Positions 47,901 through 56,410 of a stretch of DNA of 64,000 bases are shown here, one piece after another. The notes under the pieces are model-generated. The model worked only from the letters and a program-made list of their open reading frames with translations, was not told the origin of the DNA and searched no databases. Every line of letters starts with the position of its first letter. Position 1 is the stretch's first letter. The position numbers were made by a program, and so were the translations under genes. The DNA is from Xenoacremonium recifei. Lineage: Eukaryota > Ascomycota > Sordariomycetes > Hypocreales > Nectriaceae. The DNA lies in assembly GCA_012184525.1 (NCBI GenBank), contig WOFQ01000002.1:1364001-1428000 (forward strand), read 5' to 3'.

Positions 47901-47976
47901 CGGCGAAGAGAACGAAGGACGACAGATACAGCAGCACGAACAGGCCGAACAGAAAGGTCGGGTCTAGAAGAGCCAT
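38977..47976 (-). CDS. FMP27: Fmp27/Hobbit-family bridge-like lipid-transfer protein
   Basis: A single exon of exactly 9000 nt encodes 2999 residues, the size expected for the Fmp27/Ypr117w/Hobbit (BLTP2) family. These proteins form long hydrophobic-groove rods at ER-plasma-membrane contacts that are thought to move phospholipids. The N-terminus is a membrane anchor (FLFGLFVLLYLSSFVLFAVL) followed by the family start VEIRGLGLNIHRP. Two signature motifs that name the family's domains are visible: GFWDK near residue 1389 and WPPW near 2185. FFVWWGLFSQPLSLPIRQG, typical of the domain between them, lies near 1600. The last 450 residues are Ser/Pro/His-rich and likely disordered. An in-frame TAG lies 33 nt upstream of the ATG at 47976, which supports this start. 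No frameshift or intron is seen over 9 kb. Confidence 0.95.
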   Translation of the reverse strand: MALLDPTFLFGLFVLLYLSSFVLFAVLRILTGISIQRIGYFSLRRLAYTPRDGCRVEIRGLGLNIHRPTFAQPTWLSLVLSELVVTVDMRELEGNKTPEPGSTPVEEEPKPDGTTDEKPPSLPRTRSSRRLAAMDNRSETWKKLTKVKERIKRLHRNINWLRMVDIVATNSVVNVVDVGNIQVGSFTVAVDTRSKMVDRARFFFQRSGSASKERQAEWTMSIRSILFTAEGKESLEILDHLFLNVHGFLYKAKDGLRDAAVSLKLGRLHIPYDDINGCAIKFKESRKGAQSPGLDEPVDIFLGKVVQEIEEPGSTNENLMRTVSDSKEFFSSILRGIKEIQFAVSFLGITKRVDTIKPGAKPLLLNAAMKEVGIDLHRLDPNSPAHRMYFPSKDIAHEALAAALSISIGLDDGHGKPERLLYIPMATTTVKTTLPAKTVELADEGSVEERNANILFANSVVTSPSVDLDPRHLPLLIALLQSKPKAPSSPKENHHLISRLLPKANVKFSMHEPVLRIKLKPLLKTEDPNDFDLIISSISSISIDMESSHSLVEDLHYSLDGAVRLQSHDLYYQNNNGDRFNLITTDSLDLKVNLGARPDLYVDIAGNLQSFSISLVRPEITDGLRQIVRELRIDVEPEKRKFPKKASNKNFLRAMPRWLLRFQMETTDFNIEVAGVDEEISDDTRGVFLHLDAASAEYRAHRFDGLQRRASRRRANSRSMTQSDSDLGPSPASPRFKKKPQNVGDGRRLSMFARGIEAQIMDAVDRLEPEPFINIPRLELTLAASSDAHGAMFHIQASVRTILAQYSLYRHYAVGVAVMTLRKAFMQTGRDIPRPRQEGSMRSDPSNMTLSPNRLAPPGPPHGTDEMSTITPELVTVDFKAALIQIKAEMPHDPAMMLHMYGLEAGRHRWSTPYIAAKLLRLYTEPPRMRNVWARVLSVKAGRLDLRESKKKDAYGTVVNERLVDIVTEAVRVAIPHEVILSRITDNAINVIKAVQQLHHRFKTGTNEYILEKKPEGPKEVPKVSVRTRNFLFELEDGAFEWKLGMIYRTGLIEQTQRLAREDAFRIKLKRVREEEIRRGSSKMRARSTFPRGRPETSASSFFRGRSLDALSRHNTGPPRGRAPRYDPETESLHLNGNSRVTEHEARYNLDVFNASTWKKRIDQAYEVSQNTMKENRASFWGANQLPDDVPDAENLLEVPRRPALMAALITDLHFTVDKPTFPMKDLPDFLHKIGKGMPKDMQYSLLVPMNVGIEMGEAKVTLRDYPLPLLHIPGMKYGQTTKLPSVSLKTNFVIAEEFRGVESTRRVRVNVVPPRNTDPASSNEGSFAIEVRRTIGPVKSYSDVFMDINTSLPTRITWGPCYQPAIQDMMMVIESFTKPQIDPSERVGFWDKLRLNFHSKIHVAWNGDGDMHLSLKGSRDPYEVTGNGAGFLMCWRNDVRWNINVENDPKRFMTVDSGEYILAVPDYSHELREAARRQGEIDGQSTDEVIKSGAIFKKVVMKLSGKVQFLGGLLFERAIEDGKRSFEFKPHYDIVLKNPHFAKPEPDGRPYDAMRGFRSRHIHLSIAVRAPADREWMSDNPEPSRSYNTVHLTPRFFTHFFVWWGLFSQPLSLPIRQGTLFPGREKNSKKFGRHLATVKYNLLLAPLFLSHIYKHKDAEDYSENAVSATGLKVRFDSFMLDIHQRREEFNTLGKGRHTENKTTGIKIHAAQLDLVAADIRAVSASLKGTTTEAIKKGSIATLMSDPDDKPDLSRFTIPDNDFSWIDMDDFVELDWILPTEPHPDTKILPLAYAPRLTYFRQTDIHGVIDGDPSRTSPFGNEDTHFCIMSHDDDPKRVQAQLIGERLEQLAVQMQTHARTLGEAELKVIQCDGKDMETVGEFDALRKHTNVLGEKKEFLEMMLDQMKTKSPTGSQRPSADGDGKAGDTSIEVNKDETMEIPSTTEFESEFKNRFVIHNMQLKWNNLLRNIVLRYFHQNSQRRGFIYYLSRPAVKFILDIVEEQNRAKANNHPGKAQSTTGTNGNGTARDPSVKGKDKDKDAAQDLEDRIKKILGDGRKFNSASWGTGADSIIEGSIEDLASGIAEEFSPQSSYHIRLIAPQIQLQSDKNKKHVVLVTGKGMELKVMEVMDKERISDNVSGLVQRRFLVNMDSIQFFVTHQKWFATNLVSMYAGSKYGAPSGSSWPPWVPIEVVFDFSADPFGFKRVVQKTSAMFRYDKYNTLRLKYNDEVNADGVEETSEENSQETRMDNLWVEFPQARALCNSSQYYAMYVIVLDLLMYNEPLEKTRSERLEKIMLASDFSDLSGAPRMVEKLQQRIRQMEEIKAHFQTYSKYLDKRGWEDRLHLERDLAACEDELFFMMKAITTSQRKYDMNSDSTGLLRWSISARDIVWHLMQDSNEPLVELQLRDVEYDRTDNSDGSHVNLIRVGKVLGLNLLPDATYPEMVAPYVDPDRATSAPDSGSGEMIRVYWYMLEAIAGIPVMDRFEVNLFPMRVQLERDVGKRLFEYIFPGMEGDKKTGTKNESPLMLKQTIDNQDDDDHSLSSASQTETPPHDKDSSGFSTRAGSLELRLRPTLTSNEKGSPKKALSVNTTHEGHSFRLFRGPGTGRTMLKKASHESLRSNFTPRPVGRTSTGHSTKDTRESGDSRKARFALGGKKQTEEMPPFDDLTKMMIRASHFMTFASIKMPSVVLCLSYKGKDQRNFEDVHDFVFRMPTIEWQNKMWSNLDLALALKKAVVKALISHTGALIGNKFSKHRPNAEQRNKLRELANSSVLIAPSSSGGSQHYPGSINDSDDSSSLYGSSPVDFSRSPPRSLRGSTHSSIPAPRPGSRSSSIASGRSYRNGNSAQHRDHSHPPPVTIPTYLMMTPPTPVDNDYAQRNQFGPELLRPSSSSGHHTPHHAPTFRSLGSGQTIERPMTSGSNLDAGGVRRKSGTSNLKDKIGALAYRMSHRDTTSSAQDDDTDVPDEMPTPQQQRERRPSSSQLGKRLTWAAGRTKTG

Positions 47977-49974
47977 CTTGCGAGGGCTCTTTCGAGCCTC
48001 AACCACCTAGCTGGCTGCGAGACGGTGTTAGAGAACGGCGGTGTAAGCGCAGCGCAAGAAGCGCGGTGAGGGTTGGTGAGACAGCGCTTACATGAGGCTG
48101 GCAGCAGCGGTAGCATTCTCTCGCTCGCATTCGAAATAGTTGTGAAGGAGGCTATGCCATCGCCGCCGCGAAGAGGAGGAGGAAGAGGACTTCGGTTCAG
48201 AGAAGGAGCTGGCAGATGCCGAATTTCCGATAGATCCACGGCCCGACGCCGTTTTGCTGGAGCTGGTCGACGCGAAGGCAAAGAGCAAGATCGGTAGCCG
48301 TACCGAGCCTCCCGGGTATCCAACTCGGTCTCGCTCTCGCCGTGCCTTTTTCGAGAGCTCTGGGCGAGGACAAGACTATCTCGACTCGTGTTCGGTGGTG
48401 GAGCGAGCCCCAGCGAATGAGCAGCAGGCCCAAGGCGGCGAGCGCTGGCGGGTGCTGGAGTGACGTCAAGGGCGCCGCGAGAACACGCAGGCGCAGGTTG
48501 GCGGAGGCGCTGAGGCTTTGCCTTGGAACGACGCTCGTGATGGGATGGGGGAGGATTTGCACAGAGAGAGAGAGAATCGAAATGTTGAAAAGGATAATAA
48601 GCGATCGAGCAAGCCATTCGGCTGGGCTTGCGTCGCCCGGACCAGCCAGCCCAGTGCAGCAGGCCCGGCCCCTGTCTTCTTGCCTCTGCTAAGCTTCAAC
48701 AAAGAGGGCGGCAGCGGTACGTACCTGCTGTTGAGGTTCCGCCAGCAAATGAGACGCGGCCGCACACCTCCATGCTACAATCTGCACGGGCCAGGGCTCC
48801 AAAATGGCTGCATTCTGCTAGCCCTGCCCTGTCTGCCCTTGCCTTCCCGGGCCTGGCCTGGTCTGACGCCCGCCAAGAACGTGTCCGCGGGTGCGTTCCA
48901 ATTTCTGTGGGTGCTGATTCAGCCTCATCCATCCCACTGTCACTGTCTCCTTCCACTCCAGGCCCTGGCCTTTAGCGGCCTTTGGTATCAAAGACTCCTA
49001 TCCTGCCCTGGATTAAAGAGATCTTCGCGACTCCACCATTTCCCGCAGAAGCCGGTGCTGGTCTTGTTATCATTTCAACTTCAGCTCTCTCTTCCCAGTC
49101 AACTCGCCTCGGATATCTCCATTCCAGCGCCGTCGTTCTCACAAGCCACATCCAGCGTCCTCGATCTGCAAGCTGACGGAACGTTGCGCCCTGGCTCGCG
49201 CTGGGGCGCCGCCGGTCTTTGTCGTCCCATCACAGCATGTCATAATTACCCCGTATTGCATGGCGGGGACTATGATGTGCTGTTCGTTTCGCGACCCCCC
49301 TTTGTCGATATTACAGACCTATCACAATTCTCCCCCCCCGTGTGCAGCCCTCATCCGAATTCGTGAGCCCTCCCTCCGTCATTCCAGTCGGATCCAAGGA
49401 CCAACCCCAGAGACACTCTCACTTCTCAACAAAACACGGTTTTGTTTCTTTGTGTGTGTCGCGACATGTTCCAGATCGTCCCTCCCTTCCTCCCCGCGTT
49501 GTTTCTGACCTAAACCTGACTGGTGTTTCAGTCTAGCGCGCCCACATCATTCATCGGATACTTCCTTATCATGAATGTGGTCCTCGATGTAATGTTAAAG
49601 GTCTCTGGTTCCTGTCTTGGGGGGGCAAATTATTCCGTGTCAATGTTTATCTGTCTTCAATGATGGAGAATTATGTCCGCGGAGAAGGTGGAGAGGGAAT
49701 GATCGCCTGCAGTAGCCTCTCCAAAGCCCGCCCACCTCCATCGAGCAAAAATAGTAGACTACAATGAGTTCCGCGTTTAGGCCTTCAAGGAACTCTATTA
49801 TTTCGTGGCCCAGACAGTAATTGGCTCTTCTCAAACACCCTTCGGCAGCGTCTAGCCTTGGTATGTAGTCGGATGCGCAACCCGAAAACGAGAGCGATTG
49901 CGACAGGGACAAGGCTTCTTGCTCTGCCAGTCTACCCTGCACTGACATGCCACGCACCGACCGTCGAGAACCAG
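47977..49974. other. 2-kb region upstream of the Fmp27-like gene
   Basis: Contains the Fmp27-like promoter next to 47976. Frames on both strands (up to 282 codons at 48518-49366 plus) are Pro/Ser/Leu/Arg-rich with no domain, so I treat them as chance frames in GC-rich, pyrimidine-biased DNA. Nothing else is recognised. Confidence 0.45.
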
Positions 49975-50211
49975 TCACACCGTACGATATATGTAAACCA
50001 AATCTGGGCCACCGCCTTTCTCAATCCCCAACATTAAGGAAAATGACCTGATGCGCCTCACCGTTAGATTGGCGGCTGAAATATTTGTTGCTGGGTAACA
50101 CTCCTTGTATGAATCATGGCAAGTGGGCTTCATCGACGCTTCATATCTTAGGTCGAACTTTTCATCGAGTTTAACTCCACAACCACAATGTTGACAGGTT
50201 GCAAACTCCAT
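49975..50211 (-). CDS. Doubtful small Cys-rich protein
   Basis: A minus-strand frame from ATG 50211 encodes 78 residues starting MEFATCQHCGCGVKLDEKF, with further cysteines in PTCHDSYKEC, so it could bind zinc. A GTGAGG word after the codons for ANLT could start an intron, which would change the C-terminus. The next minus-strand frame (49978-49640) is also open for about 110 codons, and I could not decide whether they belong together. There is no family match from memory and no context. Low confidence that it is a gene. Confidence 0.22.
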   Translation of the reverse strand: MEFATCQHCGCGVKLDEKFDLRYEASMKPTCHDSYKECYPATNISAANLTVRRIRSFSLMLGIEKGGGPDLVYIYRTV

Positions 50212-50410
50212 TAACGAACCTTATTATCTTATTCTTATAGACAGGGTAGGTAAGAACCGACAATCGGCCAGCCCCCAGACATCCAAAATTGTGCATCCTC
50301 TTCTCGTCGAGTGACACCACCCACCCTTGTTGCGTAATTGACCATAATAAATGTGAAGCACAGTTAGGATGCCAAACAGCCTTGCTACTTTGGACACATC
50401 AAATTATTAT

Positions 50411-51225
50411 TCATTTTGACGATGGGGTATCTAACGGCGCGTTTTCCTGGGCGATTTTCTCAGCCATCCTGAGTTCGGCGATCCGATCATCGATCAAAGC
50501 AATATCAGCCTCAACCCGAAGCAATTTTTCCGACATCATGTCGATGTATTCATCATCCGTGAGCTTTTTGAGAGGGCTCCAACTTGAGCGGGCCCAGTGA
50601 CCGTTCTCATCCTTCACCTTTGGTTCCCGAGTTGCTATGCGGTTGGCGATCATCTGCCCGCCAGCACCAAATACGCCCCAGCAGAACATGGCCGGTACTA
50701 TGTTCTTCGGCCCGCCTGTGGAACAGTCAGTGAGAATCTGGGATACCGGGATCGATGTACGCACGAATCAAGCCCCCCATGGCACCGGCCACGGTACCAG
50801 CAATACCACTGGCTTTGGTCTTGTCCGAGAGAGTTACATTATCTTCGCCTCCCCAAGCGCGAATTGTGACACTCCTCGTGACTGATGATTCGTCAGTGGT
50901 TGCTCAACCACGGAGATATATGGGTGAAACTTACACCAGTAGCTGGATCCTAGAGTGAACCATTGGAAGCCTGAAATAGCGCCCCAGATGATGGGATTGG
51001 TCTCTTTAAAGATTGACGCTCCAACCCCGGCCAGCACGCCCGCAGTTCCTGTTAGAGTCGAGTTAGATGATGGTGGACACATATGCAGACACTCAGAAAC
51101 GCACCCGCCCAGCCTCCGACCTTGAGGGGCGGAACTACTAGGTCCACGACGTCTGAAGAAAAGAGCCCTCGGGAAGAGGTGCGAAGGGACTGTCGTGACC
51201 CCGGATTTGAGTTGTTGCTGTTCAT
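50411..51225 (-). CDS. Small Tim17-like fungal membrane protein of unknown function
   Basis: Four exons on the minus strand: 51225-51105, 51048-50935, 50881-50765 and 50715-50411, giving 218 residues; introns are 56, 53 and 49 nt. After about 35 Ser/Arg-rich residues come Gly-rich hydrophobic segments: AGTAGVLAGVGASIFKETNP, ISGFQWFTLGSSYW, ASGIAGTVAGAMGGLIRGPK and NIVPAMFCWGVFGAGGQ. Gly/Ala-spaced helices with an R-G-P-x-N loop are reminiscent of the Tim17/22/23 superfamily, and I recall similar uncharacterised proteins in many ascomycetes. The C-terminal 80 residues are charged, with a helix containing KKLTDDEYIDMMSEKLL. A mitochondrial inner membrane location is likely by analogy but not shown. 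It is divergent from the eIF4B gene, sharing a 676-bp promoter region. Confidence 0.75.
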
Positions 51226-51901
51226 GATGGAAAGGTGAGGGTATTGTAGAGGACAGAGGATACAGGAGAAAGCAGGGTTCAGTCGACAGGAAAACCCAGC
51301 TCAAGGTATCAAATAAAGGTACAGACAAGAAGCAGAAGACAAGGAGAAGAAGAATTGACACGCTGGTACCGACACACGCCCTTTGCTGCTATCTTACAAT
51401 TACCGGCACCGTCATTTGATGATGGTGCAAGAGTGCAGTCCAGTTCGGCACCGGCCAGCCAAACGGGTCGCAGCTGCTTCTGCTGAGGAAATCCTGCAAG
51501 CGAGAACGGTAACGCCTGGCCCCGCTATCCCCCAACAGGCTTAGCCCCTCCCACTCCTGGACGGCCAAAATTAGGCCAACCCTCACAATCGCCTCCATCA
51601 TCTTTTTTCCCAAACGCCGAGCAAATTTCGTCTCTCGACAACCCCCCAGACAAGGCCACACTCGTCGGGGCAGAAACCGCAACTCGCAGCCCCTCGCCCG
51701 CCCCCGAAGCCTCGCGACCGCACCCGCGCCCAATCGACGTCCTCGACTCGGTTGAGCCCTAGACTAAGCCTCCGATCGATCCTCGATCCCCTCCCCCTCC
51801 CCGCCTGTCCGTCGGCCGAGCCGCATTCGAGTCGGCTTCGCCCTCTGCAGCCCTACGCGCATCGGTCCTGGAATCGTTGCGCGTAGCCGCCCGCCGCAAT
51901 C
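51226..51901. other. Shared divergent promoter region
   Basis: This 676-bp region lies between the divergent Tim17-like and eIF4B genes. The eIF4B side has strongly pyrimidine-rich plus-strand DNA (CCCCTCCCCCTCCCC near 51790), common upstream of highly expressed fungal translation genes. No separate gene. Confidence 0.5.
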
Positions 51902-53945
51902 ATGGGTGAGCAGCACCTTGACTCCTTGTGGACCGTCCCGTTCTAACTGCCACCAGCTCCCAAAAAGAAGGAACAGCAGAAGATGTCCCTGGGGGACTTT
52001 CTGTCTGATTCAGGTGAGAGCCTCCTGTCCCCGTCCCCTGCCCCTCCGCCGCGTCGCATCGTGGTGGCCTCGCCTTGCCTTGCCTTGCCTGGCCCCGCCT
52101 CCCATCGCTCCGTGGCATGCCATTGCTGACGTCCTCGACAGGTTTTGGAGGAGGTTCTTGGGCTGATGAAGTCGAAGAGACTTATGGTAAGAGCGCCCTG
52201 TCGTCGCTGTCCTGACTGCTGTACTAACCCACTCATAGATATTGGTATGCGCCGACGAGTCCCCGTCTCCCAACCACAGTGGACTGACTGCATTCCCAGG
52301 CACCCAGCCCCTTCCCCCAAGCGACCGCGCTCGCCCTAGCGGTGGCATGTCCTCGTGGCAAGATCGAGGTACGTCGGCTCCCCGCGATCGAAGCGCGTCC
52401 CGAAATATCGAAATCCCTCGTTGCTGACGTGCGCTTTATACAGGATACTCTGTCCGCGAAGCCCTCCCGCTTCCCGACAAGCCGCCTTACACCGCCCACC
52501 TTGGCAACCTCGCGTATGATGTGACCGATGAGTCTGTCAAGGAATTCTTCGAGGGCTGCGATGTTGCCAGTGTCCGTCTTATTGAGGACCGTGAGACACA
52601 GCGCCCCAAGGGCTTCGGCTACGTGGAGTTTGCCAACCTCGATGGCCTGAAAAAGGCCTTGGCTCTTGATGGCGAGAACTTTGGTGGACGCACTGTCCGT
52701 ATTAAGGTTGCCGATCCCCGTAAGTTTCCCTCCACGACTCGCGACTCTGTTGCATGACCTAACACCTGGATAGCTCGCGGCGGTGACCCCGGCAGGGGTG
52801 ATTCCATCCGTGAGTTGGGCGACTGGACTCGCAAGGGCCCGCTGCCCGACATGCCTGGCCGAGGCGGTCGCCAGCCATCCGACTTTGGCGAACGTCGTCC
52901 CTCCCGGGACCCGGCCTTTGAGGGCCGCCCTGCCCGCGAAATGACGTGGGAGCGACACGGCCCATTGGCTCCTCTTTCTCCCCAGGAGGCGCCTGCTGGA
53001 CCTGGTTCTCGTGACGGGAGCCGTCCCCGACCTGCTGCCGAGGGACTTGGCGAACGAAGCTCGTCGTACCGAGGCGACAGACGCCAGTCTCCCGCCTCCT
53101 GGGGCGAAGGCCAGAAGGATCGTCCCCGAAGAGAGTTTACCGAACGACCTGAGCGCCCTGAGCGCGCTCCTACCGCTGCTGAGAAGGATATGCAATGGCG
53201 GGATCGAATGCGACCCGATGCCGCTGCCAAGACGGTCTCCCCCAACGGCAGCGCTCCGCCATCACCTGCTCTTTCAAACGCTGCCCCTGTTCAGGGCGGC
53301 CGACCTCGTTTGAACCTCCAGAAGCGAACGGTGTCTGAGGCCACCCCCACCTCCCCGTCTTTGGGTTCCGACTCCAAGTCCAGCCCCTTCGGTGCTGCCC
53401 GTCCTATTGATACCGCCGCCCGAGAGAAGCTTATTGAGGAGAAGCGAGTGCAAGCTCTCCAGGAAAAGCGAGAGGCCGAGGAGAAGGCCAAGGAGGAGCG
53501 ACGCCTTGCAAAGGAGGCTGCCGCGAAGGCAGAGGCAGAGGCGGCGGAGGCGGAGGCTGCTAAGGCTGCTGCCGAGCCTGAGCCTGCCGCCAATGAGGAG
53601 GCGGAGACTGAGAAGCCCAGCGAAGAACAGAAGCTGCCCGTCAGATCACGAGAGCCTCGGGAGCCCAAGGACTCTGTTCCCAACTACAAGTCAAGAGCCG
53701 CTGAAGCTTCCAGCTGGCGTTCGACTTCGGGCGAGGGACGTCGTGGCCCCCCCAGTGGTCCTCGCGGAGGACGTGGTGGTGCTCCTCGCGGCCCGCGAGG
53801 TGATCGCCCACCCCGAGCAAACGGCGCCGCTGGCTCCCAGCAACAGTCTGCCGCTCCCAGCGCGGATGAGCAGCCTGAGACGCCAGTTGCCGACAACGAC
53901 GGCTGGACGACGGTCCCGAAGAAGGGGCGTCAGGGCCGCCCCTAA
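51902..53945 (+). CDS. Translation initiation factor eIF4B-like RRM protein
   Basis: Seven exons: 51902-51905, 51957-52013, 52142-52186, 52239-52244, 52300-52368, 52444-52719 and 52774-53945, giving 542 residues. eIF4B stimulates the eIF4A helicase and binds RNA during 48S complex assembly. The conserved N-terminus MAPKKKEQQKMSLGDFL is followed by GFGGGSWADEVEETY, then YSVREALPLPDKPPYTAHLG, which leads into one RRM (RNP2 HLGNLAYDV, RNP1 KGFGYVEF). Arg/Gly/Asp/Ser-rich repeats come next, then a coiled-coil-like Glu/Lys/Ala run (EEKRVQALQEKREAEEKAKE), an RGG-type stretch and the end WTTVPKKGRQ. The order matches fungal eIF4B (S. pombe Sce3 type). The first coding exon is only four bases, and the fourth is a 6-nt microexon flanked by a 52-nt intron (CTAAC branch) and a 55-nt intron. 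Skipping it would remove Asp-Ile without changing frame. Confidence 0.92.
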
Positions 53946-55069
53946 ATTGTGTAAATATGGCCTCGTTTCCTTCCGGTTTGACGACTAGACATGGTGTCGC
54001 AAGATAAACGTCGTGGATCGCCACTCGACAAACACGGTTACGTTACCTCTTGGACTCCGCTATACTGTTCGCGAACGAATCTCCTCTCTTCTCATCACCC
54101 AACAGCGAATCTCGGGTCTACGCCACAGTCCACGCACTCCATGAAACTGGACTCGGCCTGTAGCTTCGTGCCCCTGCTCCCTTGCATCCTCAGACCACGG
54201 CTGTCGTTCGAGCGACTCCTGCAACGCATGGTCGTGCCGTGGCTCCTCAGGACTGGAGGAAGCGGGCTCTCGTGCATCTTGGCGCTTTGGAACCAAGATT
54301 CTTTATTTCCCTCGTCTAACCGCCCCTCCCCAAAAAGTTGGACCTCGACAAGCTATTCCAGCATCGGCACTCTTCGATAGAGTGGGACGGTGGACGACGC
54401 TTTTGAGCATTTGACCCGGCGTTCCGATACAGAAAAGAAACAAAAAGCGGCGAATGGGATGGATGGATGGTCGGAAACGTGGCATGCATTTGAATGATGA
54501 CAAAGGCTTTTTTTGTCTCGTTTTCCTTTTTTAAAGTCTTTTGGTTTTTCTTTTTCTCTTCGTCATGGTTGATGATGATGATGATGAGGAGGAGGGAAAG
54601 AAATAGCAGGGAAGTTTGATGACTGGGAGGGAACGGAACGCTCTCCTCTCTCGACCTAGCAAAAAGTGATGACCAACTCGACTCTTCTAAACGGACGTTG
54701 TGGGATGGGATGGGCGGGTCTATTTGTGCTAGGTGATTTACGGATCCAATGAATAAATGGTTTGCTGTTTTCTAGAGTCTGTTAAAAAGTTTTCCTCGCC
54801 TTGTTGTGTCTGATTTGATCGTTTGCTGTAGTGTAGAGGAGGTTAATTGAGAGTTGACGCCTTAATGCCTTAATAACTGGTATATCTTTGAGGACGGAAA
54901 CACGGACGAAGCATACATTGGGAGATATGAATACGACCTCGCTCTGTTTTAATGAGCTCGAGTCGGCCTTCTTAGAGAGCCACGGTTCATCCGTCACCTA
55001 CCTTCATATTTAATACCAGTCCTCTCACGATTTTTCGTACCATATTCTAGTTTTAATAAAGACTTTCCC
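53946..55069. other. Convergent 3' region after eIF4B
   Basis: This 1.1-kb stretch is probably the long eIF4B 3' UTR plus the Nudix gene 3' UTR. It has T-rich runs (near 54508-54560) and GATGATGATGATGATGAGGAGGAGG simple sequence near 54570. No gene is recognised. Confidence 0.45.
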
Positions 55070-55726
55070 TTACGCCTCGTTCACACTCCCCATGTTCTCT
55101 TTCCACATCCTGAACCCTTCAAGAACCGACCTCCTCACCCCATCACTCACAAACTCCAACACCCTCCCATCCTTCAACCTCTCCGCCCTTGCCTCCTCCT
55201 CCGACACCCACGCAAACTCCTCATGCTCCTCCGGCGTAATCACAACCTCCTCACAGCTCGCCACCTCCACCCAGACCGTCATCTTGGCCCAGACTTCCCC
55301 GCCGTCTTCAAACAGACACACATCGTCACTCATCCGCGCGGCCTCCTCCTTCGCCTCCTTGACTCGTTCCTCCCCCTTTCCTGCAAGATCCTCCTCGGGA
55401 CTTAGAGCGACAACGCTGCGCACGTGTGTGGCTCGCAGGCCGGTCTCCTCCCAGAGTTCGCGTACCGCGGCGGCGACGAAGGATGGGTCGCTGCCGATGT
55501 CGACGCTGCCGCCGGGGACTTCCCATTTGAGGGGCCAGGAGTCGTGGGCGGCGCGGCGGAGGAGGAGGATGTGCTGCGTTTGAGGAGAGATGACGATGGA
55601 GCCGGCGAGGAGGGCGTTGACGTGTGGATGGGTGGTGAGGAAGTCGGATGGCGGGAGGAGGAAGGGGGCTAGGGATGGGGCGGTGGTGTATTCAGATGAG
55701 GTTGGAGGGCCTGTATTGGTTGCCAT
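55070..55726 (-). CDS. Nudix hydrolase with an atypical Nudix box
   Basis: One exon of 657 nt encodes 218 residues from ATG 55726. The fold is recognisable: INALLAGSIV-type strand (NALLAGSIVISP), HILLLRRA, WPLKWEVPGGSVD, then the Nudix helix VRELWEETGLRATH, and a C-terminal EEHEEFAWVSEEEA segment. Nudix enzymes cleave nucleoside diphosphates linked to another moiety, using Mg2+ held by the Glu residues of R-E-x-x-E-E. Here the REL-W-EETGL half is intact. The first half, GGSVDIGSDPSFVAAAV, is two residues longer than GX5EX7 and has no Glu in the expected place. Activity is likely but substrate cannot be predicted. The ATG follows a leader without in-frame ATG; an upstream GTG is not a normal eukaryotic start. 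Confidence 0.85.
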   Translation of the reverse strand: MATNTGPPTSSEYTTAPSLAPFLLPPSDFLTTHPHVNALLAGSIVISPQTQHILLLRRAAHDSWPLKWEVPGGSVDIGSDPSFVAAAVRELWEETGLRATHVRSVVALSPEEDLAGKGEERVKEAKEEAARMSDDVCLFEDGGEVWAKMTVWVEVASCEEVVITPEEHEEFAWVSEEEARAERLKDGRVLEFVSDGVRRSVLEGFRMWKENMGSVNEA

Positions 55727-56410
55727 GGTTGTGGATGGCCGTTTGCAGTGCACGGTGAAAGCTTGTGAGTTGTTGAAGGTTTGCTTGAGTGTTTGGGTGG
55801 GTTGTGATGTGGTGGTTGACGGTGGACTTAAGTTGAGGGAATAGTTTCGCGCTTAGTGATGATTCAATGCGGTGGTGATCACACTACCACGTCTTCAAGC
55901 ACACAGCAGTTGATTGAAGTGAAGTGGGAAACCAGCCACTTTATACTTGGAAACTGCTTTTAATAACACGTTGATTGAGTATGAGTGTTGCTACCTGACA
56001 GGCATCAGAGTTATTCTGACTGCATAGGTATTGCTGCCTTACTGCGTCCCAATTCGGGTCAACCCCAATACCGAGCCTCATCTACGTCACAACTTCACAT
56101 AGGGAAAAGATATTCCACCTCCACAAGTCAATGCATAAGCATGAGATAGACAGTGAGAGTTACAATGATAGAAAGCAAAGCCTGTATTTCTTGATTGCCA
56201 TCTCCCAGGCCTATCCCGGGTATCAAATCCACCCAATTATACAGGAAACCCGACTCCGTTTCCGCTTGAACATGCTCCAACAGTAAACAGATAAATAGAA
56301 GACAAAACAAACAAACGCAAGCAATAATGCGATGCTACCATGCGCCCCTGACCATGCTGTGCTGTATCTCTGATGCAAACCCCTCATCCCTCCCCCTGAC
56401 GCGCATCCCC
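55727..56410. other. Spacer between the Nudix and zinc-finger-like genes
   Basis: About 680 bp; holds the Nudix promoter and the 3' UTR of the next minus-strand gene. No other feature is seen. Confidence 0.45.

Noticed and set aside
48518..49366. 282-codon plus-strand frame upstream of the Fmp27-like gene
   Set aside because: Pro/Leu/Ser low-complexity, overlapping open frames in other registers, no domain.
49640..49978. Minus-strand frame adjoining the small Cys-rich candidate
   Set aside because: No ATG of its own in a good position and no consistent splice to the upstream piece; not enough to call a gene.
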